A stretch of 64,000 nt of DNA from Rothia sp. (in: high G+C Gram-positive bacteria). GTDB taxonomy: Bacteria; Actinomycetota; Actinomycetes; Actinomycetales; Micrococcaceae. The position numbers and the translations under genes were made by a program. The notes below the pieces were generated by a model. It worked only from the letters and a program-made list of their open reading frames with translations. It ran no database searches and had not been told where the DNA came from. Shown here piece after piece: positions 9,244-17,191 of this stretch (position 1 is the stretch's first letter; every line of letters begins with the position of its first letter). The stretch covers positions 1 through 64,000 of the forward strand of contig NZ_JAUNVZ010000005.1 in assembly GCF_030540545.1 (NCBI RefSeq). Direction: 5' to 3'.

Positions 9244-10581
9244 ATGAAAGAACTACCCGATAACACAGTATTAAATGGCCTGAACTCTGAACTTTATGAG
9301 CACCCTCCGGAGTATCTGCCCGATGAACCGAGTCTCGAGAGCGCGGTACCCGAAAGTTTGCACTCTCAGAGCCCGGAGAGCCTGCGTGAGCATTCCAGCG
9401 GCTACGGTTACGAGGCTTACGATAATGATCCCACGGTACCCCTGCACGCTATAGGCACCGGTGATTCAATCCATGAATCAGCGGATACACAGAGCCAAGC
9501 GTACCCGGATGGCATGATAGATCCCGCGCTGGATGAGCCTGAAATAGATAGCGCTTCAGAGCCCGAGTCACAGCTGGATACCCAGCCGGATACTCAGATT
9601 CTGCGTGAGGATATGGGGCAGGTGCTGGCACAGCAGTTGCGCGCCCGCAGGTTGAAAGATATTCGCTCTGCCGCCCTGGATTCTGAGGAAGACTTCGATG
9701 TCGCTCTTGAGGAAGTGGAAGAGACCGAGGCGCGCTCGCGACCCGGTTCATATAGAGACGGCGTGTATAGGAATGAACCCTATAGGGCAGGGGAGAAACC
9801 CGGCACTTTGCGCCGCAAACACATTCCCGAATTCTGGGAGGACCGACCCGTCGGCAGGGGTCTGCGCTCACTGCGCTGGCGCATTAACCCGCGTGCCGTA
9901 ATGGCGCTCTGTCTGCTGGGCGGGCTGATTCTGCTCTGGGCGGTGCTGGGATCCCCGCACGCCGAACCCGCCCAAACCATGCCCGTACCGGGAGCGCGCA
10001 CCAGTACAGAAGCGGGCACTGAAGCCAGCGGCGGGGCGAGCGCCAGTGCCTCCGCCTCTAAAACTGCGAGTATACGCGTGCATGTTGCCGGGGCGGTGCA
10101 GGCTCCCGGGGTGTATTCTCTGCCTGCCGATGCGCGCGCTCAGGATGCGCTCATTGCTGCCGGTGGCGCCCGCGAGGAGGCAGACCTGAACAGGGTTAAT
10201 CTTGCCGCTCCTTTGAGCGACGGTATGCAATTATATATTCCCGCTCAGGGGGAGGCTATTCCTGCCACTCAAACTGGTGCGCAGAATGGTTCTGCTCAGG
10301 GCGGGGCCCAGGGGCCTACATCGCAGAAAGGTGCTCAATCCCAGGCTAAGGGCGGCTCCGGCTCTCAGGGCTCATCGGGAATTCAGAATGGCAAAGTAAA
10401 CCTCAATACCGCCACCCTGGAAGAGCTGCAAACCCTACCCAAAGTCGGGCCCGCGCTGGCTCAGCGCATTATTGATTGGCGCACCGAGCACGGCGGTTTC
10501 TCCAGCGTGGAGGAGCTAGACTCGGTGCCCGGCATAGGGCCTGCGACCATGAATCTGCTACGCCCGCTGGTTACGGTCTAG
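9244..10581 (+). CDS. comEA: ComEA-like DNA-binding competence protein
   Basis: A 445-residue protein with a long acidic cytoplasmic N-terminus (about 1-215, no recognised domain), one membrane span near 219-238, a Ser/Ala-rich linker, an SLBB domain starting VHVAGAVQAPGVYSL near 278, a Gly/Gln-rich linker, and a C-terminal helix-hairpin-helix pair (VNLNTATLEELQTLPKVGPA). ComEA binds incoming double-stranded DNA outside the membrane and hands it to ComEC. It is directly followed by comEC. The long acidic N-terminus is unusual for ComEA. A TACCCT hexamer at 9232-9237 ends 6 nt before the ATG, so the mRNA may be leaderless. Confidence 0.88.
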   Translation: MKELPDNTVLNGLNSELYEHPPEYLPDEPSLESAVPESLHSQSPESLREHSSGYGYEAYDNDPTVPLHAIGTGDSIHESADTQSQAYPDGMIDPALDEPEIDSASEPESQLDTQPDTQILREDMGQVLAQQLRARRLKDIRSAALDSEEDFDVALEEVEETEARSRPGSYRDGVYRNEPYRAGEKPGTLRRKHIPEFWEDRPVGRGLRSLRWRINPRAVMALCLLGGLILLWAVLGSPHAEPAQTMPVPGARTSTEAGTEASGGASASASASKTASIRVHVAGAVQAPGVYSLPADARAQDALIAAGGAREEADLNRVNLAAPLSDGMQLYIPAQGEAIPATQTGAQNGSAQGGAQGPTSQKGAQSQAKGGSGSQGSSGIQNGKVNLNTATLEELQTLPKVGPALAQRIIDWRTEHGGFSSVEELDSVPGIGPATMNLLRPLVTV

Positions 10582-10589
10582 GGGGAGCG

Positions 10590-12584
10590 ATGAACTACCC
10601 TCATAATTCACGCACTCGCCGAGAAAGGTACACACGTCGAGCATCGTGTATCCACGGGGAAGCTCAAACGCAAGGTGTCGAATGCACACCTGGTGACTTT
10701 TTCACTGTGGTTCTCCGGCGCGCGCTTGCGGTCAAGAACGCCCTGCTCGAGTGGACTGCTCGGGTGTATGAGTATCGCGCCCCGGAACATCGCCGTACCG
10801 TGCTGGGGCTTTTTAGCTGGGATATTCGTCTGGTGCTGCCGGTGCTGTGCCTGTGGGGATTCACAATTGCTGTGCTTCAGATACCCGTGGTGGATATTTT
10901 CCGCCCGCTGACTCTCTGGCTATCCACCGCTCTGCTGCTCTGTGCGGCCGGGCTCTATTGGGTCACCTGCGGCACACACAACGCGCGGAAACTACGAACC
11001 ACAAACATAATAGAGCGCGAGTATGCGGTGCATAGCGGATATATGCCCGCCAGCCGCACCCCGATGCATAGATACGATTTTCAATCCCTGCCCGCCCGCA
11101 TGCTCGCCCAGGCGATTGTAATCCTCTCCCTGATTGCTCTGCTATGCCTGGTACAGGGGCTCAGTATGGTTGCCCGCGGGGTGGATGATAGTCGCCTGGC
11201 GCTGCGCCAGCTGGAGGGAGTTTCTGCGCGTATGGGCGGCACGGTTGAAGAAATACGTGCCGTGGATTCCCGCACCGAGCAGCTTTTTATTCATCTGGAT
11301 AGTGTTCAATATCGGGATAAAAAAGCGCCCCTTAATGAGCAGATTTCTCTCTTTAGACGCTCGGAACAGGGCGCCTCTACCACGCCTCAGGGCGCAGGAC
11401 AGAATACAGCCCAAAAGCTGGCGGGAGGATCACGCCGAGCCACCGCCTCCTCAGTCAGTGTGGTGACCGGTATGCGCATTATTGCCCTGGGCATCGTGCA
11501 ATCGCGCGGCGGTTCTTTTAGTCTTAGCTCTGCAACCATCTACCCGGCACCCGGGCAAGCAAATACCCAAGAATCGGCGGTATCACGGCTGAAAAACCAG
11601 CTGCGATCCCACGCCGCGCCCCTGGTCGGATCCGATGAAACCGCGCTGATTCTGGGCACCGCCTACGGGGATGACTCCACTATGCTGCGCAGCACCCGTG
11701 ATAGTTATAAACTCAGCGGGCTCAGCCATCTGACCGCCGTATCGGGTGCCAATATTGCCCTGGTGTTTATGCTCGCCTATAGAGCCGGGCTGAGAGTACG
11801 ACTGCCGCGCGCAGCTCTGATCGGTGCCGGTGTTGTCGGGGTTGGGCTATACACTGTTCTACTTGGCGCTGAAGGTTCGGTGATTCGCGCCGTCGCTATG
11901 GGTCTGCTGGGTGCGCTCGCCATGCTGCGCGGCACCGGCAGGCATGCCCTGGCGATCCTGAGCACCGGTATTATGGTGTGTCTGTACTACCAGCCGAGCC
12001 TGGCACTCAATATAGGCTTCGGGCTTTCTGTCTGTGCTACCGCCTCGCTGATGATTGTGGCTCCGCCGCTGACCCGATTACTTCAGGCGGCGCTACCGCT
12101 CACCCTAGCTCAGATGATTGCCGCCTGCACCTGCGCCGGGCTGTGGTGCGCCCCCATTCTTACCGGTCTATCGGGCAATATTCCGCTGTACACCATTCCG
12201 GCGAATCTGCTCGCTCAGCCCCTGGCTGCACTGACTCTGTGTGCCGGTTTGCTGGCGCTGCTTGCGTGGGCTACCGGGCTTGGGTTCCTCAGCGATATGT
12301 TCCTGCACCTTGGCGCCCTGCCCGCCCGTGCTCTGGAGGCAGTGGCAACCGCCTGCGCTCGCGCTCCGGGTAATCCTCTGGTTCTGGAGTCTTCACCCGG
12401 ATCTATCGCGCTGGTTGCGTGCGCGGTGGTACTGGTTTCGGCGGCGATCTGGGTGGGGGAGTGGTGCCTCTTTAGGCGCATGTACTATGCCCGGGAGCAT
12501 AGAGAACCGCAGCGCCTCCTCCCTGATAATGACAGTATCGAAGAGCACCCTCACGCACCCCAAGCCCGCAAGAGTCCCGTATGA
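10590..12584 (+). CDS. comEC: ComEC/Rec2 DNA-uptake channel
   Basis: A 664-residue polytopic membrane protein. The competence-domain signature LSGLSHLTAVSGANIALV lies near residue 380 and is followed by many hydrophobic spans. ComEC forms the channel that passes one DNA strand into the cell. The partner comEA is 8 bp upstream. ATG 10590 follows GGGGGAG; an open frame reaching back to 10476 lies inside comEA and is rejected. No metallo-beta-lactamase domain (HxHxDH) follows the last span, so the nuclease-like domain found in many ComEC proteins is absent. The N-terminal 70 residues are basic. Confidence 0.9.
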   Translation: MNYPHNSRTRRERYTRRASCIHGEAQTQGVECTPGDFFTVVLRRALAVKNALLEWTARVYEYRAPEHRRTVLGLFSWDIRLVLPVLCLWGFTIAVLQIPVVDIFRPLTLWLSTALLLCAAGLYWVTCGTHNARKLRTTNIIEREYAVHSGYMPASRTPMHRYDFQSLPARMLAQAIVILSLIALLCLVQGLSMVARGVDDSRLALRQLEGVSARMGGTVEEIRAVDSRTEQLFIHLDSVQYRDKKAPLNEQISLFRRSEQGASTTPQGAGQNTAQKLAGGSRRATASSVSVVTGMRIIALGIVQSRGGSFSLSSATIYPAPGQANTQESAVSRLKNQLRSHAAPLVGSDETALILGTAYGDDSTMLRSTRDSYKLSGLSHLTAVSGANIALVFMLAYRAGLRVRLPRAALIGAGVVGVGLYTVLLGAEGSVIRAVAMGLLGALAMLRGTGRHALAILSTGIMVCLYYQPSLALNIGFGLSVCATASLMIVAPPLTRLLQAALPLTLAQMIAACTCAGLWCAPILTGLSGNIPLYTIPANLLAQPLAALTLCAGLLALLAWATGLGFLSDMFLHLGALPARALEAVATACARAPGNPLVLESSPGSIALVACAVVLVSAAIWVGEWCLFRRMYYAREHREPQRLLPDNDSIEEHPHAPQARKSPV

Positions 12585-12613
12585 TTAAAAGGCACTAAAA
12601 GAAAGGTACGAGC

Positions 12614-13621
12614 ATGGCACAGCGAAACTCATCCTACCGCGCTAAAAATGCGGGCATTGACACCGCCTGGCGCACGGTCAACCCCGGCCCCATTGTCATG
12701 CTCTACGGCCCGGAAGAGTACTTCGCATCCCGCGCCCGCACGCGCCTGCGCCAGCTCTTCGGGCAGCATTTTGGCGACTACGACTATGTGCAGCTTAACG
12801 CCGCCTCCTATACGCGCGGTGAGCTGCTGATGAACGCCAGCCCCTCACTATTCGGGTCGGCAAAAATCATTAGCGTGGATAACGCCGGGAGTATGAGCGA
12901 TGATTTCCTGGAAGATATGCTCAGCTACGCCGCCGCACCCGAGTCGGATATTATGGTCATTATTCAGCACTCCGGCGGTAACCGCGGTAAGAAACTGATT
13001 GACCTGGTGCGCTCACGCTTTACCCTGATTTCCTGCAAGGCACTCAAAAACGATCGTGAAAAAACCGAGTTCATTGTGCAGGAATTTCACGCCGCGGACC
13101 GTCGCATTACTCAGGGCGCGGTGCAGCTGCTGGCGGTGGCGACCGCCGACACTGCTGAGCTTGCCAGTGCTTGCGCGCAGCTTATGGCGGATATTCCCGG
13201 TGAGATTACCGAAGAGGGCGTGAACCGCTACTATGGCGGCCGCACCGAGGTGAATGCTTTCCGTGTTGCCGATGCCGCTATTGCCGGTCAGGCGGCACAG
13301 GCTCTGCGCCTGCTGCGCCACTCCCTGGCAACCGGCACCGAGCCGATTCCGCTGTTGGGTGCGCTGGCTATGCGTATCCGTAATATTGCGCGCGTGTACG
13401 GTGTACGTGGTTCGGGTGCTGAGCTGGCATCTTCGACCGGTATGGCGCCCTGGCAGGTGGATCAGGCTAAGCGTGAGGGGCGTCGTTTTAGTGCCGAGCA
13501 GTTGGCGGCTATTATTTCTAATCTTGCCGATGCGGACGCCCAGCTTAAGGGTGAAGGTGCCGACCCGGTGTACGCCCTGGAGCGTGCCGTGCTGGCTATT
13601 GCTGTGCCCGGTCGCGACTAA
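12614..13621 (+). CDS. holA: DNA polymerase III subunit delta
   Basis: A 335-residue clamp-loader subunit that opens the beta sliding clamp. Family features: VMLYGPEEYFASRARTRL at the N-terminus (AAA-like domain without a working Walker A), a middle domain with DDFLEDMLSYA, and a C-terminal collar domain with LLGALAMRIRNIARVYGVRG. It sits after comEC and before rpsT, a common actinobacterial order. The ATG is preceded by GAAAGG. Confidence 0.92.
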   Translation: MAQRNSSYRAKNAGIDTAWRTVNPGPIVMLYGPEEYFASRARTRLRQLFGQHFGDYDYVQLNAASYTRGELLMNASPSLFGSAKIISVDNAGSMSDDFLEDMLSYAAAPESDIMVIIQHSGGNRGKKLIDLVRSRFTLISCKALKNDREKTEFIVQEFHAADRRITQGAVQLLAVATADTAELASACAQLMADIPGEITEEGVNRYYGGRTEVNAFRVADAAIAGQAAQALRLLRHSLATGTEPIPLLGALAMRIRNIARVYGVRGSGAELASSTGMAPWQVDQAKREGRRFSAEQLAAIISNLADADAQLKGEGADPVYALERAVLAIAVPGRD

Positions 13622-13650
13622 CCGGCTCACAAGCACTATCCGGGCAAAGG

Positions 13651-13656
13651 TACAAT
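13651..13656 (+). promoter_or_regulatory. -10 element TACAAT placing the start at the ATG
   Basis: TACAAT ends 7 nt before the ATG at 13664, so transcription would start at or next to the start codon (leaderless mRNA). No ribosome site is visible. No good -35 was found. Confidence 0.5.
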
Positions 13657-13663
13657 TATTCTC

Positions 13664-14287
13664 ATGTTTGAAGCTCTTAAAAAGTTTTTCATTGCCCTGC
13701 TACCCTTCCTACAGAAGGCAGCAGAGGAAGCGCTGGATAATGCCGGCGCGAACTCCCAGCACTCCGAGCAGTTCCAGCAGGAAGAATCCCGCAAGGATCA
13801 GCAGAGTAACCAGCCCCGCGCAAAGAGTAGCGCACCCAAGCCGGCAGCCCCGAAGCCCGCAGCAAGCGCCTCCTCTAGCAGTGCAGATAGCAGCGGCTAC
13901 CCGGGGGATTACCGCGGCTCGATCGATTTCGAATACTCCCCGAGCATGGACGGCGACGCCGACCCGGGCGAGGTTGTCTGGACCTGGGTGCCCTTCGAGG
14001 AGGACCACTCTCAGGGTAAGGACCGCCCGGTGATTCTGGTCGGTCGTGACGGTGAGTACCTGCTGGCGCTTATGATGACCAGCAAGGACCACAATAACCG
14101 CGACCACGCCGATAGCAACTACCTGGATATTGGTTCCGGCCCGTGGGATCCGCAGGGTCGCGCCTCCGAGGTGAAGCTCAACCGTGTGATTCGTGTAATC
14201 CCGTCTCAGATGCGCCGTGAGGGTTCGATTATGCCGCAGGAAACCTTCCGCGTGATTGAGCGCGCATATACTCGACTGCACGGCTAG
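13664..14287 (+). CDS. PemK/MazF-family protein, solitary
   Basis: A 207-residue protein. Residues 1-85 are a short hydrophobic/helical start followed by a Gln/Ser/Ala/Lys-rich disordered stretch. Residues 95-205 resemble PemK/MazF ribonuclease folds: GEVVWTWVPFEEDHSQGKDRPVI, then LLALMMTSKDHNNR and a basic C-terminus. MazF enzymes cut mRNA, but no antitoxin gene lies beside it and many actinobacteria carry such a stand-alone gene, so toxin function is uncertain. Apparently leaderless (TACAAT at 13651). It lies between holA and rpsT. Confidence 0.65.
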   Translation: MFEALKKFFIALLPFLQKAAEEALDNAGANSQHSEQFQQEESRKDQQSNQPRAKSSAPKPAAPKPAASASSSSADSSGYPGDYRGSIDFEYSPSMDGDADPGEVVWTWVPFEEDHSQGKDRPVILVGRDGEYLLALMMTSKDHNNRDHADSNYLDIGSGPWDPQGRASEVKLNRVIRVIPSQMRREGSIMPQETFRVIERAYTRLHG

Positions 14288-14294
14288 TTTCTGC

Positions 14295-14428
14295 TAGAAT
14301 TTGTGGTTGAGTGTCTGATGGTCATCAGGCACTGCTGGACGGTTGCCATAGGCATCCCCACGCCGCTCAGTCGATGATCGTCCAGCGTCGCCCTCACCGA
14401 CCAATAAAGACAAACAGAAAGTTTAATT
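14295..14428 (+). promoter_or_regulatory. rpsT promoter and structured 5' leader
   Basis: TAGAAT at 14295-14300 is a plausible -10. The roughly 120-nt leader holds a small hairpin (14315-14320 with 14323-14328) and an 8-bp stem (14334-14341 with 14379-14386), then a weak ribosome site before the GTG. S20 is known in some bacteria to regulate its own translation through its leader; whether this leader does so is not shown. Confidence 0.45.
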
Positions 14429-14692
14429 GTGGCTAACATTAAGTCCCAGAAGAAGCGCATCCTCACCAACGAGAAGGCTCGCCTGCGTAACAACGCAGTC
14501 AAGTCCGAGCTGAAGACCTACGTACGTAAGGTCAAGAAGGCTGTTGAGGCTCAGGAGCAGGAAGCAGCTGTTGAGGCACTGCGTTTGGCTAACCGTAAGT
14601 TCGACAAGGCTGTTACCAAGGGTGTTCTGCACAAGAAGACCGCTGCTAACAAGAAGTCCGGTCTGGCTGCACTGGTTAACAAGGCTTTCTAA
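14429..14692 (+). CDS. rpsT: 30S ribosomal protein S20
   Basis: Small basic protein of 87 residues, [20 protein letters not shown] at the start and a Lys/Ala-rich helical remainder ending LAALVNKAF, typical of S20. It binds the 16S rRNA 5' domain during 30S assembly. Starts at GTG. In many actinobacteria lepA follows; here a terminator and prophage remnants follow instead. Confidence 0.97.
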   Translation: MANIKSQKKRILTNEKARLRNNAVKSELKTYVRKVKKAVEAQEQEAAVEALRLANRKFDKAVTKGVLHKKTAANKKSGLAALVNKAF

Positions 14693-14728
14693 TGTAGCGC
14701 CGGTTACCGGCTTTACAATTAAGTGAGG

Positions 14729-14766
14729 AAATCCCCCGTCGTATCTCTAAACGACGGGGGATTTTC
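14729..14766. terminator. Rho-independent terminator after rpsT
   Basis: Perfect 14-bp inverted repeat (14729-14742 with 14751-14764) ending in a T-run. The prophage remnant begins directly after it. Confidence 0.92.
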
Positions 14767-14768
14767 AT

Positions 14769-15383
14769 ATGCTCATGTGGGTACTCGGTTGGGCTTCGCG
14801 TGGTTGGGTGTATTTGGACGCACAGTCGGCTGGTGCTGCTCGGCAGTGGCATGGTGATTGTGATTGTCAGATTGTGCCGGCGTGGGGTAAGAAAACTCCG
14901 AAGATTGCAGAGTATGATCCTGCGGCGTTGTATGCGCAGTATGAGGCGGCGCGTGATGCTGTGATTGCTCGTAAGCAGGGTAAGGTGGCATATTCGCCGT
15001 CGGATGCGGAGATTGCGTCTCAGATGAAGAAGGATTTGAATTTGGAGCCTGAGACTTTCAGTATTCCTGAGCATGTGCGGGCTTTGTGGCCGTCTGAGTT
15101 GGCTCCGTTGCGTTCTAAGAAGTGGTTGCATATTCTAAAGCGCCATGGTGATAACGGGACAGGGCACACGCAATTTACTGGCTTGTCTCCTGATGAGATT
15201 GCAGAGATTCTTCTGTACGCTGTGAAAAATAGCGAAGAAGTAATAGAAGAAAGCAAACACCAATACTCATGCGACGCATTAGTGCCTTGGTACGGGAAGG
15301 TACGTGTTGGAATGCGTCAATCGCGGGCATCGGAAGAATCTGGTAAATTGGAAGTTGTATCGATGTTCCCGATTAAGAGGTAA
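14769..15383 (+). CDS. Truncated phage MuF-type protein carrying a C-terminal toxin-like domain
   Basis: A 204-residue protein that looks like the tail end of a phage MuF head protein. Residues 7-40 (WASRGWVYLDAQSAG, then WHGDCDCQIVPAW) match the usual MuF C-terminal Cys/His segment from memory. A linker (YDPAALYAQYEAARDAV) follows. The last 90 residues (WLHILKRHGDNGTGHTQFTG and a basic end) resemble the phage-borne BECR-type RNase toxin domains attached to MuF proteins. The N-terminal head part is missing. The next gene overlaps its stop and is a likely immunity gene. The start is uncertain because the gene is 5'-truncated at the rpsT terminator. The nuclease assignment is inference. Confidence 0.6.
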   Translation: MLMWVLGWASRGWVYLDAQSAGAARQWHGDCDCQIVPAWGKKTPKIAEYDPAALYAQYEAARDAVIARKQGKVAYSPSDAEIASQMKKDLNLEPETFSIPEHVRALWPSELAPLRSKKWLHILKRHGDNGTGHTQFTGLSPDEIAEILLYAVKNSEEVIEESKHQYSCDALVPWYGKVRVGMRQSRASEESGKLEVVSMFPIKR

Positions 15384-15670
15384 TGATGGATATAGAAGAA
15401 AAGGCACATATCCTTTCATATTATTTGCTTGATTTGCCTATTTCTGAAGGAGCTCGTAAGACTGCTCTGCGGTATTTGGAAGGTGACGAATGGGAAGAGG
15501 CTATGGTTGCTCCTGTTTGGTCACTAGCAGAGCAAGGGATACATATGCCTGCTGAGGTGTCAGAAGTACTAGATTTTGAGTATTTCGATGATGAGGAAGC
15601 GAAGTTGATTCGTCAGTTCGCTACTGAAGACTTCGATTACCAAGAGCATCTAGACCTCCTAGAGCGTTAG
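15383..15670 (+). CDS. Small acidic protein, probable immunity partner
   Basis: A 95-residue, strongly acidic protein (many Asp/Glu, e.g. FEYFDDEEAKLIRQFATEDF). Its ATG overlaps the stop of the MuF-toxin-like gene (TAATG), the usual arrangement of a toxin with its immunity protein. No family recognised. Function inferred from size, charge and coupling only. Confidence 0.6.
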   Translation: MMDIEEKAHILSYYLLDLPISEGARKTALRYLEGDEWEEAMVAPVWSLAEQGIHMPAEVSEVLDFEYFDDEEAKLIRQFATEDFDYQEHLDLLER

Positions 15671-15684
15671 ATGTATAGAGACAG

Positions 15685-15717
15685 AAGCCCTGTGCACGGT
15701 GTGCGTGTGCAGGGCTT
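15685..15717. terminator. Hairpin after first immunity candidate
   Basis: AAGCCCTG (15685-15692) pairs with CAGGGCTT (15710-15717); the CCCCTTTTTT run follows at about 15726. Probably an inherited phage terminator. Confidence 0.6.
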
Positions 15718-15789
15718 TGCCGTACCCCTTTTTTGTGAGTTTTCCACTGTACGGGCGGTGGTGAAATGCCCGGTGTTTATCCATTGACG

Positions 15790-15825
15790 AAACCCCACGA
15801 GTGTATGTGCTGGTGGGGTTTTGGT
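15790..15825. terminator. Hairpin before scaffold pseudogene
   Basis: AAACCCCAC (15790-15798) pairs with GTGGGGTTT (15813-15821) followed by TTGG. It lies just upstream of the scaffold-like start at 15848. Confidence 0.55.
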
Positions 15826-15847
15826 GTACCCCCCTTTGGAGGTTTGT

Positions 15848-16233
15848 ATGAGTGAAGAGAACAGCAACAGCACTGAGAGCGCTGCGGTTGAAAGCGTCCA
15901 GGAAGGCGTAGAAACGCCCACTGAGCCCACTAACGGCTTTGAGCCTATTACCCAGCCAGGCGCAGCTCAATAAGGTACTCAATGCTCGTTTGGCGCGTGA
16001 GCGCGCGAAGTACTCCGACTATGCTCAGCTCAAGGAGCGTGTGGCTGGTTGGGACAAGCTCGTTGAGCGTGCAGAGAGTGCAGAAGCTCGTTTGAGCGCT
16101 GTGGAGCATGAGAACCAGATGCGTGCTTGGCGTGCTGAAGCCGCTACCGAGTACGGTGTGCCCGCAGTCGCCGCCTGATGCTCCGAGGGAGCCGTCTAGC
16201 GTCTCTGAGGTTAGGGATTTCCCCTTTGAGTAG
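15848..16233 (+). pseudogene. Broken phage capsid scaffold gene
   Basis: GGAGG precedes an ATG at 15848 that opens a 41-codon reading (MSEENSNSTESAAVESVQEG...) and stops at 15971-15973. Skipping one base at 15953 joins it to a second frame reading ITSQAQLNKVLNARLARER and a helical Glu/Arg-rich stretch ending at 16178, the familiar start of actinophage scaffold proteins. A third frame (16162-16233) gives a Pro/Ser-rich tail ending DFPFE. So one extra C and a second frame change or internal deletion have broken the gene. The capsid gene expected next is absent. Confidence 0.65.
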
Positions 16234-16242
16234 ATGCACAAG

Positions 16243-16294
16243 AGTAGTGCCCCTGGGCATGTCGTAATGACACGCTCGGGGGCACTACTTTTTA
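16243..16294. terminator. Strong terminator, probably bidirectional
   Basis: An 11-bp stem (16243-16253 with 16279-16289) followed by TTTTT. It closes the plus-strand remnant and, on the other strand, overlaps the stop of the last minus-strand small gene. Confidence 0.85.
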
Positions 16295-16456
16295 TGCCTT
16301 GGGGCGGGTGCTCATCCAGCTAAATAGTGAGCTCGCTGCACCCAGGAGTGCAGCAGAGCTCAGAAGGTATATAGAAAGCGGGTGAGGCATAAAGAGCCCG
16401 ATTGCAAGACACAGGATAGAGATGAAGCAAAGCACGAGCCCTATCTGACGTTGCAC
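16292..16456 (-). CDS. Small two-span membrane protein (54 aa)
   Basis: GTG start at 16456 preceded by AGGAG at 7 nt. The 54-residue product has two hydrophobic segments (GLVLCFISILCLAIGLFM, and YLLSSAALLGAASSLF) and a short basic tail. It is last of three similar-sized small membrane genes on this strand. Holin-like in size and shape, but no family was recognised. Small genes like this can be chance, so support comes from the good ribosome site, the two spans and the terminator at its end. Confidence 0.5.
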   Translation of the reverse strand: MQRQIGLVLCFISILCLAIGLFMPHPLSIYLLSSAALLGAASSLFSWMSTRPKA

Positions 16457-16531
16457 GGTTATTCTCCTATACTAGAGAGTGAGGGCGGGTCGCCCTGGGT
16501 AATAAGCCTATCCAGGACGACCATGCCTTCT

Positions 16532-16630
16532 TTACTTTTTCCTTGCCTTGTATGCATACCATGCGCTTACAATGCCGGCTACTGCATCTACCCACGCGGG
16601 GATAATGGCAAGAATTTCAGTAAGAGACAT
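16532..16630 (-). CDS. Tiny hydrophobic peptide (32 aa)
   Basis: ATG 16630 to TAA 16532 encodes 32 residues: one amphipathic to hydrophobic helix (LTEILAIIPAWVDAVAGIVS) then a basic end (YAYKARKK). The shape is like type I toxin peptides (Fst/Ldr style) or small phage membrane peptides. The ribosome site is poor. Function unknown; the toxin comparison is by shape only. Confidence 0.35.
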   Translation of the reverse strand: MSLTEILAIIPAWVDAVAGIVSAWYAYKARKK

Positions 16631-16679
16631 TAAAATAATGTGTCCACCATGAGGCTACATTGACGGTGCGGTGCAGGAT

Positions 16680-16847
16680 TTAGGCGCTCGGAGACTTCTT
16701 TTGAGCGCGGCTGTGCAGGAACAACAGTACCGCTGCGCAGGTGCTAAAGAGCATGCTGACGGTGGTTAGCCATTCCAACCCGGTCGCAAAACGGGTGACG
16801 AGCAGGGCAAAAGCTAGGGCAATGAACACGAGTGCCGTGTGGCGCAT
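16680..16847 (-). CDS. Small two-span membrane protein (55 aa)
   Basis: ATG 16847 preceded by AAAGGA. The 55-residue product has two hydrophobic spans (TALVFIALAFALLV, and LTTVSMLFSTCAAVLLFL) and a basic tail (HSRAQKKSPSA). First of the three small membrane genes downstream of a minus-strand HTH gene. Unrecognised; probably prophage-derived. Confidence 0.5.
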   Translation of the reverse strand: MRHTALVFIALAFALLVTRFATGLEWLTTVSMLFSTCAAVLLFLHSRAQKKSPSA

Positions 16848-16921
16848 AGTGTAATCCTTTCGGTACGGGTGTATTGGGGGAGAAGCTTGAGGTGCTTAGG
16901 ATATAGTGAAGCGTTTGGAGA

Positions 16922-17176
16922 TTATAAAAGGTCTTCGTTGGGTTCTGCTTTGGTGGTGGGTTCCACTTCGAGGGTCTTCTTAATATTCTTAGATCCCTTG
17001 GGGCGACCGCGGCTAAAGCCCTTATTCCATTCTTCTAGGGTGGCGGGCAGCCATGCCTGTTTACCCTCTATGGATTCGAAGTCAGCCGGAGGCATCTCTC
17101 CACGATGATAGAATGCCTGGCGGGTCATGCCGAGGAAGCGTGCCGCCTCTCGCTTACCAATAATAATCTTTTCCAC
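16922..17176 (-). CDS. Small HTH (excisionase/AlpA-like) DNA-binding protein
   Basis: An 84-residue protein starting at GTG 17176. The first 50 residues form a MerR/AlpA-type helix-turn-helix (GKREAARFLGMTRQAFYHRG) and a strand with a Trp-Leu-Pro; the rest is a basic, charged tail. Such proteins control excision or transcription in prophages and integrative elements. Its start faces the EndoU-like gene (start 17192) with only 15 bp between, so the two starts share one control region. The frame is open to 17305, but those residues overlap the divergent gene and look non-coding. Confidence 0.6.
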   Translation of the reverse strand: MEKIIIGKREAARFLGMTRQAFYHRGEMPPADFESIEGKQAWLPATLEEWNKGFSRGRPKGSKNIKKTLEVEPTTKAEPNEDLL

Positions 17177-17191
17177 ATAGACAATAATATC

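Noticed and set aside
15848-15973. Programmed +1 frameshift in the scaffold-like gene
   Set aside because: No slippery codon or downstream structure is evident, a second frame break follows and the capsid gene is gone, so decay is simpler.
16382-16633. Plus-strand 83-codon frame
   Set aside because: Opposite two small membrane genes with better signals; composition not protein-like.
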